In this document: positions 21,601 to 31,324 of the stretch, piece by piece | Position numbering within the stretch: position 1 is the first letter of the stretch | Layout of the letters: every line of letters starts with the position of its first letter | Source: a virus | DNA length: 64,000 nt | Reading direction: 5' to 3' (one strand) | Virus record (IMG/VR): IMGVR_UViG_3300031963_000006 | Location: 124,001 to 188,000 of that record | Translations under genes and position numbers: made by a program | The notes under the pieces: generated by a model | The model's database searches: none | What the model saw: the letters and a program-made list of their open reading frames with translations, nothing else | What the model was told of the DNA's origin: nothing

Positions 21601-23519
21601 GGATTAACACCCGATATTGGGAAAAAAGAAGTTATATCGACTAATGTTTCAATAACTCCTGTATAATAATCATACTGAACTAAAACTCTTTTTTGTTCCT
21701 CAATTGGTTCCATAGTACTGCAACCTAAAACGGCAATGAATTTTCTTGGAGTAGTGTCTGTTACTATAAAGTCATAAACAAAAATTCCTCTATTAGGGTT
21801 ACAAGGATTATCTGAAGTACCATATGGATTATTATTATTTCCAAAACCGGCGGTATAACTAAATCTTAATACCGCGGAAGAAGTGGCGTCCCCTAAATTA
21901 GGAATTGAACTTGGAGTTATCTCAAATACTTGATTTGGGAAAAACGCATTGTTGCCAACAAGAACTAACCTACTTAAACCTCCTTCATCAAAAGATGCGA
22001 ACCCTCTTTGGTGACCTATAGAACCATAATAAAATCTCTTACTAAATGTTGCAACAAATGGACAACGAGTATAATTAATTTCATTTATTATTATTCTAGC
22101 TGGTAAAACATCCAAAACTCTTTGTATTACCCATATTTTATTACTAGACATTGCAATATCAAATGCTGGGTAACCAAATTCATATGAGTTATCAGGTATT
22201 GGTAATTCTATTGTGGTTAACGAAGGTGCGTCAACGGCTATTATCCTAATAAAATAATTAGGGTCAGGTTGGAATGTTGAATTCCAAATACCTGTTCTAT
22301 AGATAGAAATACAATCACCAAGACAAAATGCCGTTGGAGTAGGTGTTTGAGTTTGTGTTGGAGTTTGAGTTCTAGTTTGTGTCCGTGTAGGAGTTTGGGT
22401 GTTAGTAGGGGTTTGACTCTTAGTTGGAGTTGATGTTTGGGTCGGTGTTTGAGTTGGTGTTTTAGTTTGAGTTGATGTTTGTGTTGGTGTTTGTGTTTGG
22501 GTAGGGGTTGGGGTAGGAGTTGGTGTTGAACATACAATAGAGTTACTCAACAGACAGGTAGGACAATCTGTTTGTAGAGTAATTGTATCGGTTATACCGT
22601 AATTATAATTGTTTAATGCTGTACTAATTGATGTTGTAAATGTTGCACAACCAGTATAACTTGAATTGGTTATGTAATAAACGTTGTTATTTACCAAACC
22701 TGTAAATATTATATTTGGTAAATTAAATATTTGAAAAGAATTATTTGGAGGGCAACAATCTAAGAAAAATGCGTTCTCAGGCGGATAACTAGTAGGTGTG
22801 GGTGTTGGTGTTTTAGTTTGAGTTGGTGTTTTAGTTTGAGTCGATGTTTGTGTAGGTGTTTGAGTTGATGTTTGAGTTGATGTTTGTGTAGGTGTTTGTG
22901 TAGGTGTTTGTGTTGATGTATTTGTGGGAGTATTAGTTTTAGTTGGTGTTGATGTTTGGGTTGATGTTTGGGTCGGTGTATTAGTTGGTGTACTGGTTTT
23001 AGTTGGAGTTTGAGTTTGAGTTGGAGTAGGTGAATTATTAGGAGTTGGGGTTGGAGTTGATGTTTGTGTTTGTGTTGGGGTTTTAGTTTGAGTATTAGTT
23101 GGAGTTGATGTTTGTGTTTGGGTTTTAGTTTGGGTGTTAGTAGGTGTCTGTGTTTGTGTTGGGGTTTTAGTTTGAGTTTGTGTTTGAGTATTGGTTGGAG
23201 TTTGTGTTTTAGTTTGAGTATTAGTAGGGGTCTGTGTTTGTGTTTGTGTTGATGTTTTTGTGGGTGTTTGTGTTTTTGTTGGAGTGGGTGTTTGTGTTTT
23301 TGTTGGAGTGGGAGTTGGAGTCGGGGGAAGTAGAGTAAAGTTACAACCTAAACCATAACCTTCAAAATAAACTTCATATGTACCATAGATATAATCCGCA
23401 GTATAGTAATACGGTATTAACTGAGGTCCAATATTTACAGTGCCACCTGTATAAGGATAAAATATAATATCACCTATTTGACCATTAAAATTATTGGAAC
23501 TTATTAAAACTGTTGGCAT
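18615..23519 (-). CDS. Giant fibre/adhesin: Thr-Pro/Gln stalks, two propeller-like domains, LRR tip
   Basis: 1634 residues. The N-terminal 60-residue domain is followed by a Thr-Pro/Thr-Gln stalk at about 63-243, a small Cys-containing domain, a second stalk (about 330-396), a propeller-like domain (398-705), a third stalk (709-800), a second propeller-like domain (803-1060) and a C-terminal leucine-rich-repeat part (about 1170-1600) with units such as LNLSYNVLTTIPPLP. The C-terminus (TLTSAGRNWSVTP) resembles ends of flavobacterial phage fibres. The order suggests an anchor, flexible stalks and receptor-binding modules. It is the last gene of the minus operon but has its own TATTTAT motif upstream. 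The stalk DNA is a 6-base-periodic repeat likely to vary in length. Confidence 0.82.
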   Translation of the reverse strand: MPTVLISSNNFNGQIGDIIFYPYTGGTVNIGPQLIPYYYTADYIYGTYEVYFEGYGLGCNFTLLPPTPTPTPTKTQTPTPTKTQTPTKTSTQTQTQTPTNTQTKTQTPTNTQTQTQTKTPTQTQTPTNTQTKTQTQTSTPTNTQTKTPTQTQTSTPTPTPNNSPTPTQTQTPTKTSTPTNTPTQTSTQTSTPTKTNTPTNTSTQTPTQTPTQTSTQTSTQTPTQTSTQTKTPTQTKTPTPTPTSYPPENAFFLDCCPPNNSFQIFNLPNIIFTGLVNNNVYYITNSSYTGCATFTTSISTALNNYNYGITDTITLQTDCPTCLLSNSIVCSTPTPTPTPTQTQTPTQTSTQTKTPTQTPTQTSTPTKSQTPTNTQTPTRTQTRTQTPTQTQTPTPTAFCLGDCISIYRTGIWNSTFQPDPNYFIRIIAVDAPSLTTIELPIPDNSYEFGYPAFDIAMSSNKIWVIQRVLDVLPARIIINEINYTRCPFVATFSKRFYYGSIGHQRGFASFDEGGLSRLVLVGNNAFFPNQVFEITPSSIPNLGDATSSAVLRFSYTAGFGNNNNPYGTSDNPCNPNRGIFVYDFIVTDTTPRKFIAVLGCSTMEPIEEQKRVLVQYDYYTGVIETLVDITSFFPISGVNPIMETAEGLFYENGFYYVISYTGRIVQVEASNPLNISYLGDVNTYYTNPLQYNPPDAASVYSCVTEVFAVSTPTPTPTPTQTQTPTQTKTPTNTSTQTPTQTQTSTQTSTKTSTQTPTQTSTPTKSQTPTKTQTQTPTQSQTPTKTQTPTNTSTPTPTPTNPYQPPVILDDCFILVNTSTKIYYFNPIGNTLSEIIIPGFFNSEDIAHYWDPGSQTGKLWLYGGPGSGNIFIREWIITSLTPFTVGSFRDISFPPGISFLGKGLVAVNSNTLIGSETLVNPNRIIKITLNPFPNNTSSFVSMFNLPGSLLTPNTVTGDILLTTNNKVIFTQTNPGTPTFFYITQHDYITNLRDFPEIQIGCTNCPNPPTPNITDANAIYQINNEFYFIDQSTGDVFNVNSDPPYTATTTFNIGVTGVKGASQSPQCIGRSFTGSSPFWQVQNVVGSNPMEVRQDFGSGTKKFYVDLGDGQTFGVNLPNTTTHTTSKTYNSALYTATFADYQLNGIFQTSGTIGAITFRRISKVIDNPGTFDSWSSISNLRFEFCTFSNLSGIDVVNSVFTRIGFFNHNNPNLELNSFNLSSRIRINNFQIWNSNFTDFSHNLSSWTSVNILFVLFADTQLVNFTLIPPPGLRDFQVYNSSGQNNLKFFDAPNGLLSCTTLENVNFDRNRLTGWTYNFPASVKTISMVQNRDTGNPLLFGLSSFTINLTSNTLLQTLDLNNNRINTFTNTIISCTSLITLNLSYNVLTTIPPLPNSIQTLNLEANALTSLPVTLPTSLIYFNANTVTGSVGGGINTIPTWTQTLTTSPNLQTFLLNGVSLSSWTQNFPSNVKLVSLTNNNLTTFNMSYLSTASNFTLNLSNNFITTITNFSSSIQVADLNISSNQINNQYNILPLGNTFPTSLTALTMSINPIVNWSISFASATSLKRVIAGNCALNQSSVDFILCNLANSTSLTNGTLTLSNAVGTANPNSSPSPAGIACKTTLTSAGRNWSVTP
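21117..21392 (-). repeat. Thr-Pro/Thr-Gln coding repeat, block 3
   Basis: DNA made of near-repeats of six bases encoding TP, TQ, TK, TN and SP dipeptides. It separates the two propeller-like domains of the giant fibre gene. Imperfect units with shared longer blocks (seen also at 22330-22530) point to duplication and recombination. Confidence 0.8.
22330..22530 (-). repeat. Thr-Pro/Thr-Gln coding repeat, block 2
   Basis: Second stalk tract of the giant fibre gene, same dipeptide code as the other blocks. It shares with block 3 a common segment encoding [11 protein letters not shown], which suggests copying between blocks. Confidence 0.8.
22790..23340 (-). repeat. Thr-Pro/Thr-Gln coding repeat, block 1
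   Basis: Longest stalk tract of the giant fibre gene, about 180 residues of alternating Thr with Pro, Gln, Lys, Asn or Ser. Six-base periodicity (GTTTGN and GTTGGN-like units on the plus strand) is obvious. Confidence 0.82.
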
Positions 23520-23530
23520 CTATACGTTTT

Positions 23531-23545
23531 GTATTATAAATACTT
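23531..23545 (-). promoter_or_regulatory. Late-type promoter motif AAGTATTTATAATAC
   Basis: Minus-strand copy of the RATATTTATNA motif, 11 bases before the ATG of the giant fibre gene and in the only gap between it and the protease gene. It suggests the fibre can be transcribed apart from the operon. Confidence 0.5.
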
Positions 23546-23552
23546 TATTTTT

Positions 23553-24821
23553 CTAATTACACTGATTTGATGTTATTGTAAGTCCCATTTGATAATAAGT
23601 TTGACCACTGCAATTCACCATATATGAATTAGTTGTACCTGTAACCGTTACAAATTGTATTGTTGTTGGGTCAACTAAATTTTTTAATGAACCGTCCCAA
23701 GCTTGAATACCTAATTCACTAGCCACATGGTCAATTCTACAGGCAAAACCAAAATTTCCTCCACCCGCAAAATTTAAACCAACAATTTTCCAAATTCCAC
23801 TAAAGTCGGCGATAAGAGCTGAACCTGAATCACCTCCAGCTATTGGGTTTAGACATAAAGATGATAAACTTGGGTCGTTTTCGGGTCTAACAAATGCTAT
23901 TAAATCTGAAAAATAAGCCGTGACAATATTACCTTGCATTTTATACCCACTAATTGGTTGAGTGGTGCCCAAAGAATAAACTCTTAAAGGACACGTTGGA
24001 GCTTGTTTTACGCCGGTTGTTCTTCCACTACTATATAGTATTGGATTTGTACTTAATAATAAATCAATTTCTGCGGTACTGGCAAATGGGATTGGAGTTG
24101 TGTTTCCTGTTAGTCCGTATTGTTTATAAGATTCGGTTAAACTTAAAATTGGAGTCCCACTTAATGATATTAGAGCACCATCTACTTTATTATTTGTTGT
24201 GAACCCCAAGTAAATTGGTACGTATCTTACTACTTGACCTATAATGTTTTGAGGAGGGCCCAAAGGACTTTCACCGGGTTGGTACGCTAAATCTACTTCT
24301 AATGAGCCGTTATCGTTTAAATTATATTCATTAAAAATAACTCCACCCAAATTTCTTTGTGTTGTGTAAAAAGCATCTTTTATTACCACATGATTATTTG
24401 TAACCCCCACTAAACTCTGTGTTGCAATATCTACGGCAACAAATCCCAAAGTACCAACAAACCCTAATTTACTTTTAGACGTTAAAGAAATGCCACCCTG
24501 AACTGGCCTGATATATAATCTATTAGGAGGAGGATTAGTTATCCAAAGATTACATTGAGGATTACAAGCTAATACCTCAATTTCACCAACTTCAACAACA
24601 TCCATAAAGTAAGTTTTATTATCGATAGTAATTGGTTCATTTGGTAAAATTTCCTCAGGAAATAAATTAGATAATTTTTTTTTCTCAGGTACAAAAAATA
24701 TTATGGATTCTTTTCTAGTATCAATACCATTTGATATTTTGAATCCATAACCAACACCTACATTATTTGGGGTTTTTAGGTTAAACTCCTCTATAATTTT
24801 TTTTAAATTTTCTGTTAACAT
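23553..24821 (-). CDS. Nal1-like trypsin-fold serine protease
   Basis: 422 residues. The N-terminal 85 residues follow the pattern of Nal1-type bacterial proteases: NNVGVGYGFKISNG, then SIIFFVPEKK, then a DVVEVGE strand. A catalytic His is seen in GVTNNHVV (about 143), a candidate Asp in KVDGALISL (about 217) and the nucleophile Ser in GGDSGSAL (about 334). No signal peptide is present. It sits inside the fibre operon, five bases after one adhesin gene and 33 before another. It may process or release fibres, or act on host surface protein; both are inferences. The role as a prohead protease is less likely because of the context. Confidence 0.8.
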   Translation of the reverse strand: MLTENLKKIIEEFNLKTPNNVGVGYGFKISNGIDTRKESIIFFVPEKKKLSNLFPEEILPNEPITIDNKTYFMDVVEVGEIEVLACNPQCNLWITNPPPNRLYIRPVQGGISLTSKSKLGFVGTLGFVAVDIATQSLVGVTNNHVVIKDAFYTTQRNLGGVIFNEYNLNDNGSLEVDLAYQPGESPLGPPQNIIGQVVRYVPIYLGFTTNNKVDGALISLSGTPILSLTESYKQYGLTGNTTPIPFASTAEIDLLLSTNPILYSSGRTTGVKQAPTCPLRVYSLGTTQPISGYKMQGNIVTAYFSDLIAFVRPENDPSLSSLCLNPIAGGDSGSALIADFSGIWKIVGLNFAGGGNFGFACRIDHVASELGIQAWDGSLKNLVDPTTIQFVTVTGTTNSYMVNCSGQTYYQMGLTITSNQCN

Positions 24822-24826
24822 TTTTT

Positions 24827-27800
24827 CTAAAAAGGTTTTGAATTAAATTTAGTAAATATTGTGTTTATATTAGTTGGTATATTAGTAGGTGTTAAAGTTG
24901 GGGTAATTGTTGGAGTTGGTGAAGGAGGGTTTATGTTTACACAGTATAACCTAAAATTGTAATCTGCGGTTGATGTGTAACCGGACCCCAAAATTGTTGA
25001 TATTACTTTTACATATACTTCGGATGGGGAAGAAATGTTCTTCATAAAAGTTGAAAATCCTGTAGAACCTCCGGCAATTGGAGAACCATTTAAGTATTCT
25101 ACCCATGGACCATATAATAGAGCGTTATCAGACCTAAAACCAGTATCTATAACTATTTGGTTATTCCAATATACTATAAACCTATCAGGGTATGTATTAG
25201 CGCTAAATTCAAAGTAAACTTGACCTATTTGAGAGCCTAAATTGTATTTAAATAGGTTACTTCCCATGTTATTTGTAGGTGAAATTAGATTTCCGCAGTT
25301 AACCAAATAATCTTGATAACAATTTATTTTGGTCACGGCGTTTAACAATGGAACATTTACACCATTATTATAGTAGTATAAGTTTGACCACGAACTAATA
25401 GAAACCCCTATAGAATTCGGGGAGTTTGTATATGTTCCGGCCGATGAGAAGGCTGAAGTATATATATTACCATCACAACCTAAATATTGTAAATAAACCC
25501 TACCATTCCAAACAGGTACTGAATTTCCAACTGCATTGTCTAACATTTGTTGTGTTATGGTTACTTGCCAATTAAAACAACCATTATTACAATTATTTGG
25601 TGTTAAAGTTGGAGTTGGTGTAACAGGTATCGGGTTAAAACTAGAACAAACAATTTCCATCGTAGAACCCCCAAGAGGGCTACCGTCTGAATAATTAAAT
25701 GTTAAACTAGTATAAGGGTTTGGTGAGGAAATTTTATATTCACCACCACCAGTACCAGGTTCTGGTAATGTTGCAATAGTGTTACCTGAAATTTCTTGAT
25801 AACACCATGGACCAACTAAAGTTATTGTAACCGGACCTGAATCACTCGTCACTACAAAAGTTTCTCTACTTGACCAACCAATAAAGTCAGACATAGTTAT
25901 TCTGAAAACTAAATTATTCATTGGTTCACTAAAATTCAGTGTGTATAATGTTGGAGTACATTCAATTGGACCACCTGGAGGGTTCTCTCTACAACCTATC
26001 CATACAGTATCTGAGTTTTCGTATACACAACTAGTGTGAGTCCATAATTGTTCCGCATAACCACTACCAGTGGCTGTTATTAATATCCCGTAATAATTTA
26101 CATAACCACCAATAACAGGTAATTTACCTACACAACCAACTGGGGTTTGTGTTGGTGTTGGAGTTGGGGCGATATTATAACAATAGTTTTGACGTGTAAA
26201 GGCAGAATTTACATAAATTGTAAAATTATTTTGAGTATAATAAACTTGCGGAGTTCCACCTAAAGGGACACCTGATAAATTAGGATAATTATTATAAACT
26301 CCTGAACTAGTATAATTTTGAATTTTTTGTAATCCATCACATCCTACCCATCTTACATAAATAAGTCCATTAATAATTGGATTAGTATTACCAGATGCAC
26401 TTAAAATATATTCCTCTAATATATTTACCGTCCAAGCAAAACAATTTTGACAATTATCTCCATTAGTAGGCGTTATTGTTGGTGTTAATGTTGGTGTTGG
26501 TGTTAGAGTTGTATCTATAATCTCAACAACTAAAATATCACATTCAGGGTCCGGAGTCGGAGTCGGGGTTGGCGTAGGAGTTTCGGTTGGGGGAGGGCTC
26601 TTTTCTGGTGTTAATGAAGGTGTTTGTGTTTGTGTTGGTGTTTGTGTTTGTGTTGGTGTTTGGGTTGATGTAGGAGTTTGACTTTTTGTAGGAGTTTGAC
26701 TGTTTGTTGGAGTTTGAGTCTGGGTATTTGTAGGTGTGTTAGTTGATGTTTTTGTTGGTGTTTGTGTTTTAGTTTGAGTTGGAGTGTTGGTTGGAGTCTG
26801 ACTCTGAGTTGGGGTATTTGTCGGAGTTTGAGTTTGTGTGTTGGTTGGTGTCGGAGTTGGAGTTTCTGATACTTCAGGTGTTCGTGTAGGAGTTTTAGTT
26901 TGGGTTTGAGTTTGGGTTTGAGTTGGAGTATTGGTTGGTGTTTGTGTTGATGTTGGTGTTTGTGTTTGGGTATTAGTTGGTGTTTGAGTTGATGTTTTTG
27001 TTGGTGTCTTAGTTGGTGTTTGAGTCTTAGTTGGAGTTTGTGTTTGAGTAGATGTTTTTGTTTGAGTTGGGGTGGATGTTTTAGTCGGAGTATTACTCAG
27101 AGTTGGATTTGGAGTTGGTGTTTGCGTAGGTGTTTCAGTCGGTGTTTGAGTTGACGTAGGAGTTTGAGTTTTTGTTGGTGTAGGGGTTTTTGTTGATGTT
27201 TTTGTTGGGGTTGGAGTTGGTGTTTCTGTGGATGTATTAGTTGGCGTATTTGTTGGAGTTTTAGTTGATGTTCTTGTTGGTGTTGGGCTATCAGTTGGTT
27301 GTGGTGTTGGGGTTGGAGTACTTGTTGATGTTGGAGTTTCAGTTTTAGTTGGAGTTGGAGTTTTAGTATTAGTTGGAGTTTTTGTTGAAGTTTTTGTAGG
27401 GGTTACTGTTGGCGTCGAAGTTTTAGTTGGAGTTTTAGTTTGAGTTGGACTTATTGTGTTTGTTGGGGTATTAGTTTGAGTCGGAGTCTGAGTTTTAGTT
27501 GGAGTTTTAGTTTGAGTTCTGGTTTGAGTTTGTGTTTTAGTTTGTGTTGGGGTTTGAGTTACGTCAGGAGTCGGAGTTTGTGTTTGAGTCGATGTTTTAG
27601 TTGGAGTTTTGGTGGGTGTTTGTGTTCTAGTTTCAGTTCGTGTTTGTGTTTGTGTTATTGTATTTGTGGGAGTATTTGTTGGGGTTTGAGTTGTTGTTGG
27701 GGTTTGAGTATTAGTTCTTGTTGGAGTTCTTGTTGGAGTTTTTGTAACACAAAATGTTTGAGTTGGAGTTGGTGTTGGTAAATCGTTATTGGTAGGTGTT

Positions 27801-28498
27801 TGAGTTTTAGTTGTGGTAACAGTTGGAGTTACGGTATTTTGAGGAGTTTTTGTTTGAGTTCTAGTCTTTGTAGGTGTTTGAGTCCTTGTTGTTGTATTTG
27901 TAGGAGTTTTCGTTGGAGTTGGAGTTTTTGTAGGAGTTTTTGTTTGAGTCTGAGTTTTTGTTGGAGTTTTTGTTTGAGTTTGAGTTATGGTCGGAGTTTG
28001 TGTTACGGCTCCTGGAGCTCCTCCTGGACAACAATAAGATGTTGTTGAACATTCTGCATTAGGCAATAAAAATTCCGTAAAATTTGTAGGGTAATCCTCG
28101 GTACTAAAAGAAATATCCTGAACTAAACCACAAAAAGTGTATTCAACTAAATTAATAGGGTCCAAACAATTTGATAAACATATTGTAATACGCCATAAAT
28201 CAAAAGGTTGTGTGTTGGTACCTAAGGTGACATATCTATTAATACCAGCACAACAATCGTATACCTCGAAAACGTCTTGAGGGATAAATGATTTAAAATT
28301 TTGACAATCGGAAGCAACTAATTTTACCCCTACTTCAGGAGAATTTTCATAAGGGTAGGGTACTGTGATATCTATTGGTTTTGATGTGTAAGTAATAACT
28401 CTTGAAACAAATACACAATTTTCACCATTTGGTTCACAAACATAAATGTCATAAGGTGCCGTTAAACCTGATATGTCTGTTATTTTAACTGTTGCCAT
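24827..28498 (-). CDS. Giant fibre/adhesin with about 485-residue Thr-Pro/Gln stalk
   Basis: 1223 residues. The N-terminal part ([11 protein letters not shown], then [15 protein letters not shown]) matches the stand-alone 71-residue protein at 31049, so it is probably an anchoring or assembly domain. A Thr-Pro/Thr-Gln/Thr-Lys stalk covers about residues 169-653. The C-terminal part contains two copies of a Cys-containing domain ([11 protein letters not shown] at about 680 and [11 protein letters not shown] at about 966) with matching [12 protein letters not shown] and [12 protein letters not shown] strands. Between and after them are beta-sandwich-like regions. It overlaps the upstream gene by one base. 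Likely a long flexible fibre or decoration carrying duplicated binding domains. No enzyme motif is visible. Confidence 0.82.
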   Translation of the reverse strand: MATVKITDISGLTAPYDIYVCEPNGENCVFVSRVITYTSKPIDITVPYPYENSPEVGVKLVASDCQNFKSFIPQDVFEVYDCCAGINRYVTLGTNTQPFDLWRITICLSNCLDPINLVEYTFCGLVQDISFSTEDYPTNFTEFLLPNAECSTTSYCCPGGAPGAVTQTPTITQTQTKTPTKTQTQTKTPTKTPTPTKTPTNTTTRTQTPTKTRTQTKTPQNTVTPTVTTTKTQTPTNNDLPTPTPTQTFCVTKTPTRTPTRTNTQTPTTTQTPTNTPTNTITQTQTRTETRTQTPTKTPTKTSTQTQTPTPDVTQTPTQTKTQTQTRTQTKTPTKTQTPTQTNTPTNTISPTQTKTPTKTSTPTVTPTKTSTKTPTNTKTPTPTKTETPTSTSTPTPTPQPTDSPTPTRTSTKTPTNTPTNTSTETPTPTPTKTSTKTPTPTKTQTPTSTQTPTETPTQTPTPNPTLSNTPTKTSTPTQTKTSTQTQTPTKTQTPTKTPTKTSTQTPTNTQTQTPTSTQTPTNTPTQTQTQTQTKTPTRTPEVSETPTPTPTNTQTQTPTNTPTQSQTPTNTPTQTKTQTPTKTSTNTPTNTQTQTPTNSQTPTKSQTPTSTQTPTQTQTPTQTQTPSLTPEKSPPPTETPTPTPTPTPDPECDILVVEIIDTTLTPTPTLTPTITPTNGDNCQNCFAWTVNILEEYILSASGNTNPIINGLIYVRWVGCDGLQKIQNYTSSGVYNNYPNLSGVPLGGTPQVYYTQNNFTIYVNSAFTRQNYCYNIAPTPTPTQTPVGCVGKLPVIGGYVNYYGILITATGSGYAEQLWTHTSCVYENSDTVWIGCRENPPGGPIECTPTLYTLNFSEPMNNLVFRITMSDFIGWSSRETFVVTSDSGPVTITLVGPWCYQEISGNTIATLPEPGTGGGEYKISSPNPYTSLTFNYSDGSPLGGSTMEIVCSSFNPIPVTPTPTLTPNNCNNGCFNWQVTITQQMLDNAVGNSVPVWNGRVYLQYLGCDGNIYTSAFSSAGTYTNSPNSIGVSISSWSNLYYYNNGVNVPLLNAVTKINCYQDYLVNCGNLISPTNNMGSNLFKYNLGSQIGQVYFEFSANTYPDRFIVYWNNQIVIDTGFRSDNALLYGPWVEYLNGSPIAGGSTGFSTFMKNISSPSEVYVKVISTILGSGYTSTADYNFRLYCVNINPPSPTPTITPTLTPTNIPTNINTIFTKFNSKPF
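26540..27990 (-). repeat. 1.45-kb Thr-Pro/Thr-Gln coding repeat
   Basis: Almost pure alternation of Thr with Pro, Gln, Lys, Asn or Ser codons on the minus strand, visible on the plus strand as endless GTTTGN/GTTGGN units. It is the largest low-complexity tract in the window and a likely site of length variation. Confidence 0.85.
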
Positions 28499-31047
28499 TA
28501 GTTACATAAAATTGTTGAATTACAAATATTATTTATAGTACCTTGACTGAATGATGACTGACAAGCCTCAATTACTACCGCACCTGTGACAGGGGTATTA
28601 GATTGTCGACAGAAGCAAGCGGCTCCAGCAATCCCTGCTCCACCTGGTACGGTAATTTGTGCGGGATTTCCATCACAATCAGTATAAAACGCAGTTCCTT
28701 GAAAACCTGATATAGTCCTAACTGCAGTACATTGACATGTTATGGATGATGGGTTTGGGCCTCCATCTGGAGTATTGCCATTATTACCACCTGACCCGCC
28801 AGAACCACCGGTTCCATTAGGGTTTGATGGTGAAGTACCATTTTCAGGATTACACGGCCAAAGATTGACAATGACACAATTTGAAAGCTCGACTATAGTG
28901 TATATATTAAGGATAAATGACCTAATATAATAAAAACCATCTCCATAACAATTACAATTTGCTTGGTTAAGATACGCGTAACTTCCGACCTCTAATGATT
29001 CTAAATAAATCGGTTGACTAGAAACACCCCAACTATCAATAACATTATTACTTAAATCCTCAACTAAAGAATATATAATATCACAAATTTCAGTTTCAGA
29101 TTGAGGCCAATTAATATTGGGTCCATTATTAAATTTATATGCGAATGAGAAAGGATAACTTGTTAAGTTTGATGGAGGGTTACATTCGGTTTCTGAAATA
29201 CATTGAGCACAATTTGTGTATATTGTTGAAGAAACTTCAGTAAAGTAATTTCCTTGGTAAACTATGATGTCGTCTGTAGTATTTTGTGGTATTGTTGTTG
29301 AAGAACCGTTGTATTGCCAACAAGTATTAGTAGTTAAGTTAAATATTGTTTGAGTACCTATAGTTGTTAACGAAGGTTCGGTTTGATAAACTATTGTTTG
29401 AGGTCCATTAGTATCATTACAAAGTCTGTATTTGTAATACGTTGTTGGGGTAAATTCAAATGATACGTTATTACAACTTATACTATTAGAAGCCCCGTAA
29501 ATATTAATACTTGGTGATGTAATTACCGTTACTGTATACGGAGGAGATGTTTCAATATTATAAACTATAGCGTTATTGTCTGTAACATATATTAAACCAT
29601 TTTCTACAAAAATAGAAGTTGGCGTTAATATTGTTGGAGATATTAAAATTTCAACCTCAGGGTCTCCATCTGGATAAGAATATTGTGATAAGTAAGTATT
29701 ATCACCTTCTCTTGAAAGTATTAAAATTTTGTTATTAGTGGTTGCCAATAAATCCCCCGCAAACAGCCTTCCTGGTGGTAAACTAAATAATTCATTATAA
29801 TTTAAATTACTTAATGAAGTTTGACCCGCTGAAGGTAAATATATTTCAAATACTGTTTGAGGTGATAAACCAACTTGAACATTACATGTTAACAACTTGT
29901 TATTATTAATTGCAAAAAGTCCGGCACCAAATGTAACGTTAGATTCTGTGTCATTTAACTCCCTAACAAATGTTGCAGAGAATGGGTTTAAAACAATATC
30001 CCATTCTTTAATTTTATCTGTTGTTGATATGAATAATTTTGTTTGAGTATTTCCAATATCATTCCAATTTGATAAATTTGGAATAGTTAGTGATGTTGTG
30101 GTATTAGTATCTACAACATATGTATACACCCCTCCTTCTCCGATTATAAATGTAGGACATAAATTCAATATTGACGGAGATGAAGGTGTCATTGTCATTG
30201 TAGGTGTTGGAGTTGGGGTAAGTTGAACTGCGCACAATGAACATTGACCTAAATTAGAATAACCAATTGGCCCACTCGATAATGTAATGTTATTAGTACC
30301 AATATAAGTTGAATTATTACCTATGTATGTTATACATCTTTCGTTCCCATCCACAACTCCTAAGAAAATCATAAATTGGGATAAATCACCACCTGAAGGG
30401 TTATTTACCACATTTGTGGTATAATACATAAATCCGTTATTACAATCTTGGAATTGTTTACTAACAGGACAATTTATAACAGAATCTATGGTGACAAAAG
30501 TAACGTCACCTGAAAAATTACACTGAATTTGATTACTCCTATTTCTATAAATCATTATTGTTGGAGTCATTGTTGGTGTCGGAGTCATAGTAGGGGTTAT
30601 TCCTGTTATATAAGCATCGACATAAATATTGGGACAGAAATTTGATGACGTAGGGGTGTTTGTCATTGTTGGAGTGTAAGAAGGGGTATAAGACGGTGTT
30701 GGAGTTGGTGGAATATCAATTAGTGTTGCCTCAAAATTGAAGACATCACAATTAACAGTTGGTGTAGGAGTAGGGGTCAAACAAACTGACGAGTTTACAT
30801 ACTCAAAAGTTAAATCAGGGCATACTCCGTTATATGGGTATTTTCCCTGTAAAAAACAAGGACTACCACCTAAAGTCGTTGCTAAACACCAAAAACCACC
30901 AGAGTCGTAAAATATATAATATCCGTTAGTTGAACCAACATAATAATCTCTTAAATTGTATACACCTGATTGGGTATATACATCATCATAGGCCGGAAAT
31001 CCAGTACCACTTACACAATAATCATCATTTGCACAATATACGGCCAT
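28498..31047 (-). CDS. Fibre/adhesin with propeller-like domain and short Thr-Pro linkers
   Basis: 849 residues. The N-terminal 95 residues form a small Tyr/Cys-rich domain; short linkers such as [16 protein letters not shown] follow. A propeller-like domain covers about residues 295-530; its strands [15 protein letters not shown] and [20 protein letters not shown] closely match strands in the giant fibre at 18615-23519. The C-terminal third is Cys-rich with a Gly/Asn-rich hinge (around 755-775: [16 protein letters not shown]). There is no signal peptide or membrane segment. It is second in the minus operon, one base from each neighbour. Likely a receptor-binding or side fibre; domain sharing suggests recombination between paralogues. 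Confidence 0.8.
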   Translation of the reverse strand: MAVYCANDDYCVSGTGFPAYDDVYTQSGVYNLRDYYVGSTNGYYIFYDSGGFWCLATTLGGSPCFLQGKYPYNGVCPDLTFEYVNSSVCLTPTPTPTVNCDVFNFEATLIDIPPTPTPSYTPSYTPTMTNTPTSSNFCPNIYVDAYITGITPTMTPTPTMTPTIMIYRNRSNQIQCNFSGDVTFVTIDSVINCPVSKQFQDCNNGFMYYTTNVVNNPSGGDLSQFMIFLGVVDGNERCITYIGNNSTYIGTNNITLSSGPIGYSNLGQCSLCAVQLTPTPTPTMTMTPSSPSILNLCPTFIIGEGGVYTYVVDTNTTTSLTIPNLSNWNDIGNTQTKLFISTTDKIKEWDIVLNPFSATFVRELNDTESNVTFGAGLFAINNNKLLTCNVQVGLSPQTVFEIYLPSAGQTSLSNLNYNELFSLPPGRLFAGDLLATTNNKILILSREGDNTYLSQYSYPDGDPEVEILISPTILTPTSIFVENGLIYVTDNNAIVYNIETSPPYTVTVITSPSINIYGASNSISCNNVSFEFTPTTYYKYRLCNDTNGPQTIVYQTEPSLTTIGTQTIFNLTTNTCWQYNGSSTTIPQNTTDDIIVYQGNYFTEVSSTIYTNCAQCISETECNPPSNLTSYPFSFAYKFNNGPNINWPQSETEICDIIYSLVEDLSNNVIDSWGVSSQPIYLESLEVGSYAYLNQANCNCYGDGFYYIRSFILNIYTIVELSNCVIVNLWPCNPENGTSPSNPNGTGGSGGSGGNNGNTPDGGPNPSSITCQCTAVRTISGFQGTAFYTDCDGNPAQITVPGGAGIAGAACFCRQSNTPVTGAVVIEACQSSFSQGTINNICNSTILCN

Positions 31048-31048
31048 A

Positions 31049-31264
31049 TTATAACGTTAAATTTGTTGTAACTTCACAACCTATTGAGTCTACAATTTTT
31101 AGAGTAAATTCAGAAAAGTTTAACATTATTGTGGGAATCTCAAATGTATATGGTGCCGAGTCAGTTCTGTCTATATAAATGCATTGTGTTTGAGGGTTGT
31201 CACATATATAAATGTCATATGGTGTTGTTCCTGAAAGGTCGTTAATTGTAACTACAGTTGGCAT
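31049..31264 (-). CDS. Small fibre-associated protein, stand-alone N-terminal domain
   Basis: 71 residues. The sequence MPTVVTINDLSGTTPYDIYI matches the beginning of the 1223-residue adhesin ([11 protein letters not shown] with PYDIYVC), and both continue with a Cys, a short acidic stretch and an I-D-R/V-S-R strand. It thus looks like a free copy of the fibre's N-terminal module. First gene of the minus-strand operon, with a TATTTAT motif 16 bases upstream. It could cap or trimerise fibres or be the remnant of a fibre that lost its distal part. Confidence 0.72.
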   Translation of the reverse strand: MPTVVTINDLSGTTPYDIYICDNPQTQCIYIDRTDSAPYTFEIPTIMLNFSEFTLKIVDSIGCEVTTNLTL

Positions 31265-31279
31265 TAGTAAATTTTATTT

Positions 31280-31290
31280 CAATAAATATA
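31280..31290 (-). promoter_or_regulatory. Late-type promoter motif for fibre operon (TATATTTATTG)
   Basis: Minus-strand TATTTAT copy in the divergent gap, 15 bases before the ATG of the first fibre-operon gene. It is the natural start of the 12.6-kb minus transcript. Confidence 0.5.
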
Positions 31291-31324
31291 ATACTGACCC
31301 AAAACTTGTGAAGTTGACATGAAC

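Noticed and set aside
21095-22537. Minus-strand frames rich in Lys-His-Gln-Pro repeats
   Set aside because: Frame-shifted readings of the same stalk repeats within the giant fibre gene.
21117-27990. Regular repeats as a CRISPR array
   Set aside because: The units are six bases long, in frame and coding, without spacers of constant length; no cas gene is present (the RecB/Cas4-like nuclease is in the replication operon).
27228-28048. Plus-strand open frames of Val/Leu/Gly- or Ser/Cys-rich sequence
   Set aside because: They are the mirror of the six-base Thr-Pro/Thr-Gln repeat on the minus strand and have no independent signals.
10043-31047. Diversity-generating retroelement acting on fibre genes
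   Set aside because: No reverse transcriptase or template/variable repeat pair was seen; variation is better explained by repeats and domain copying.
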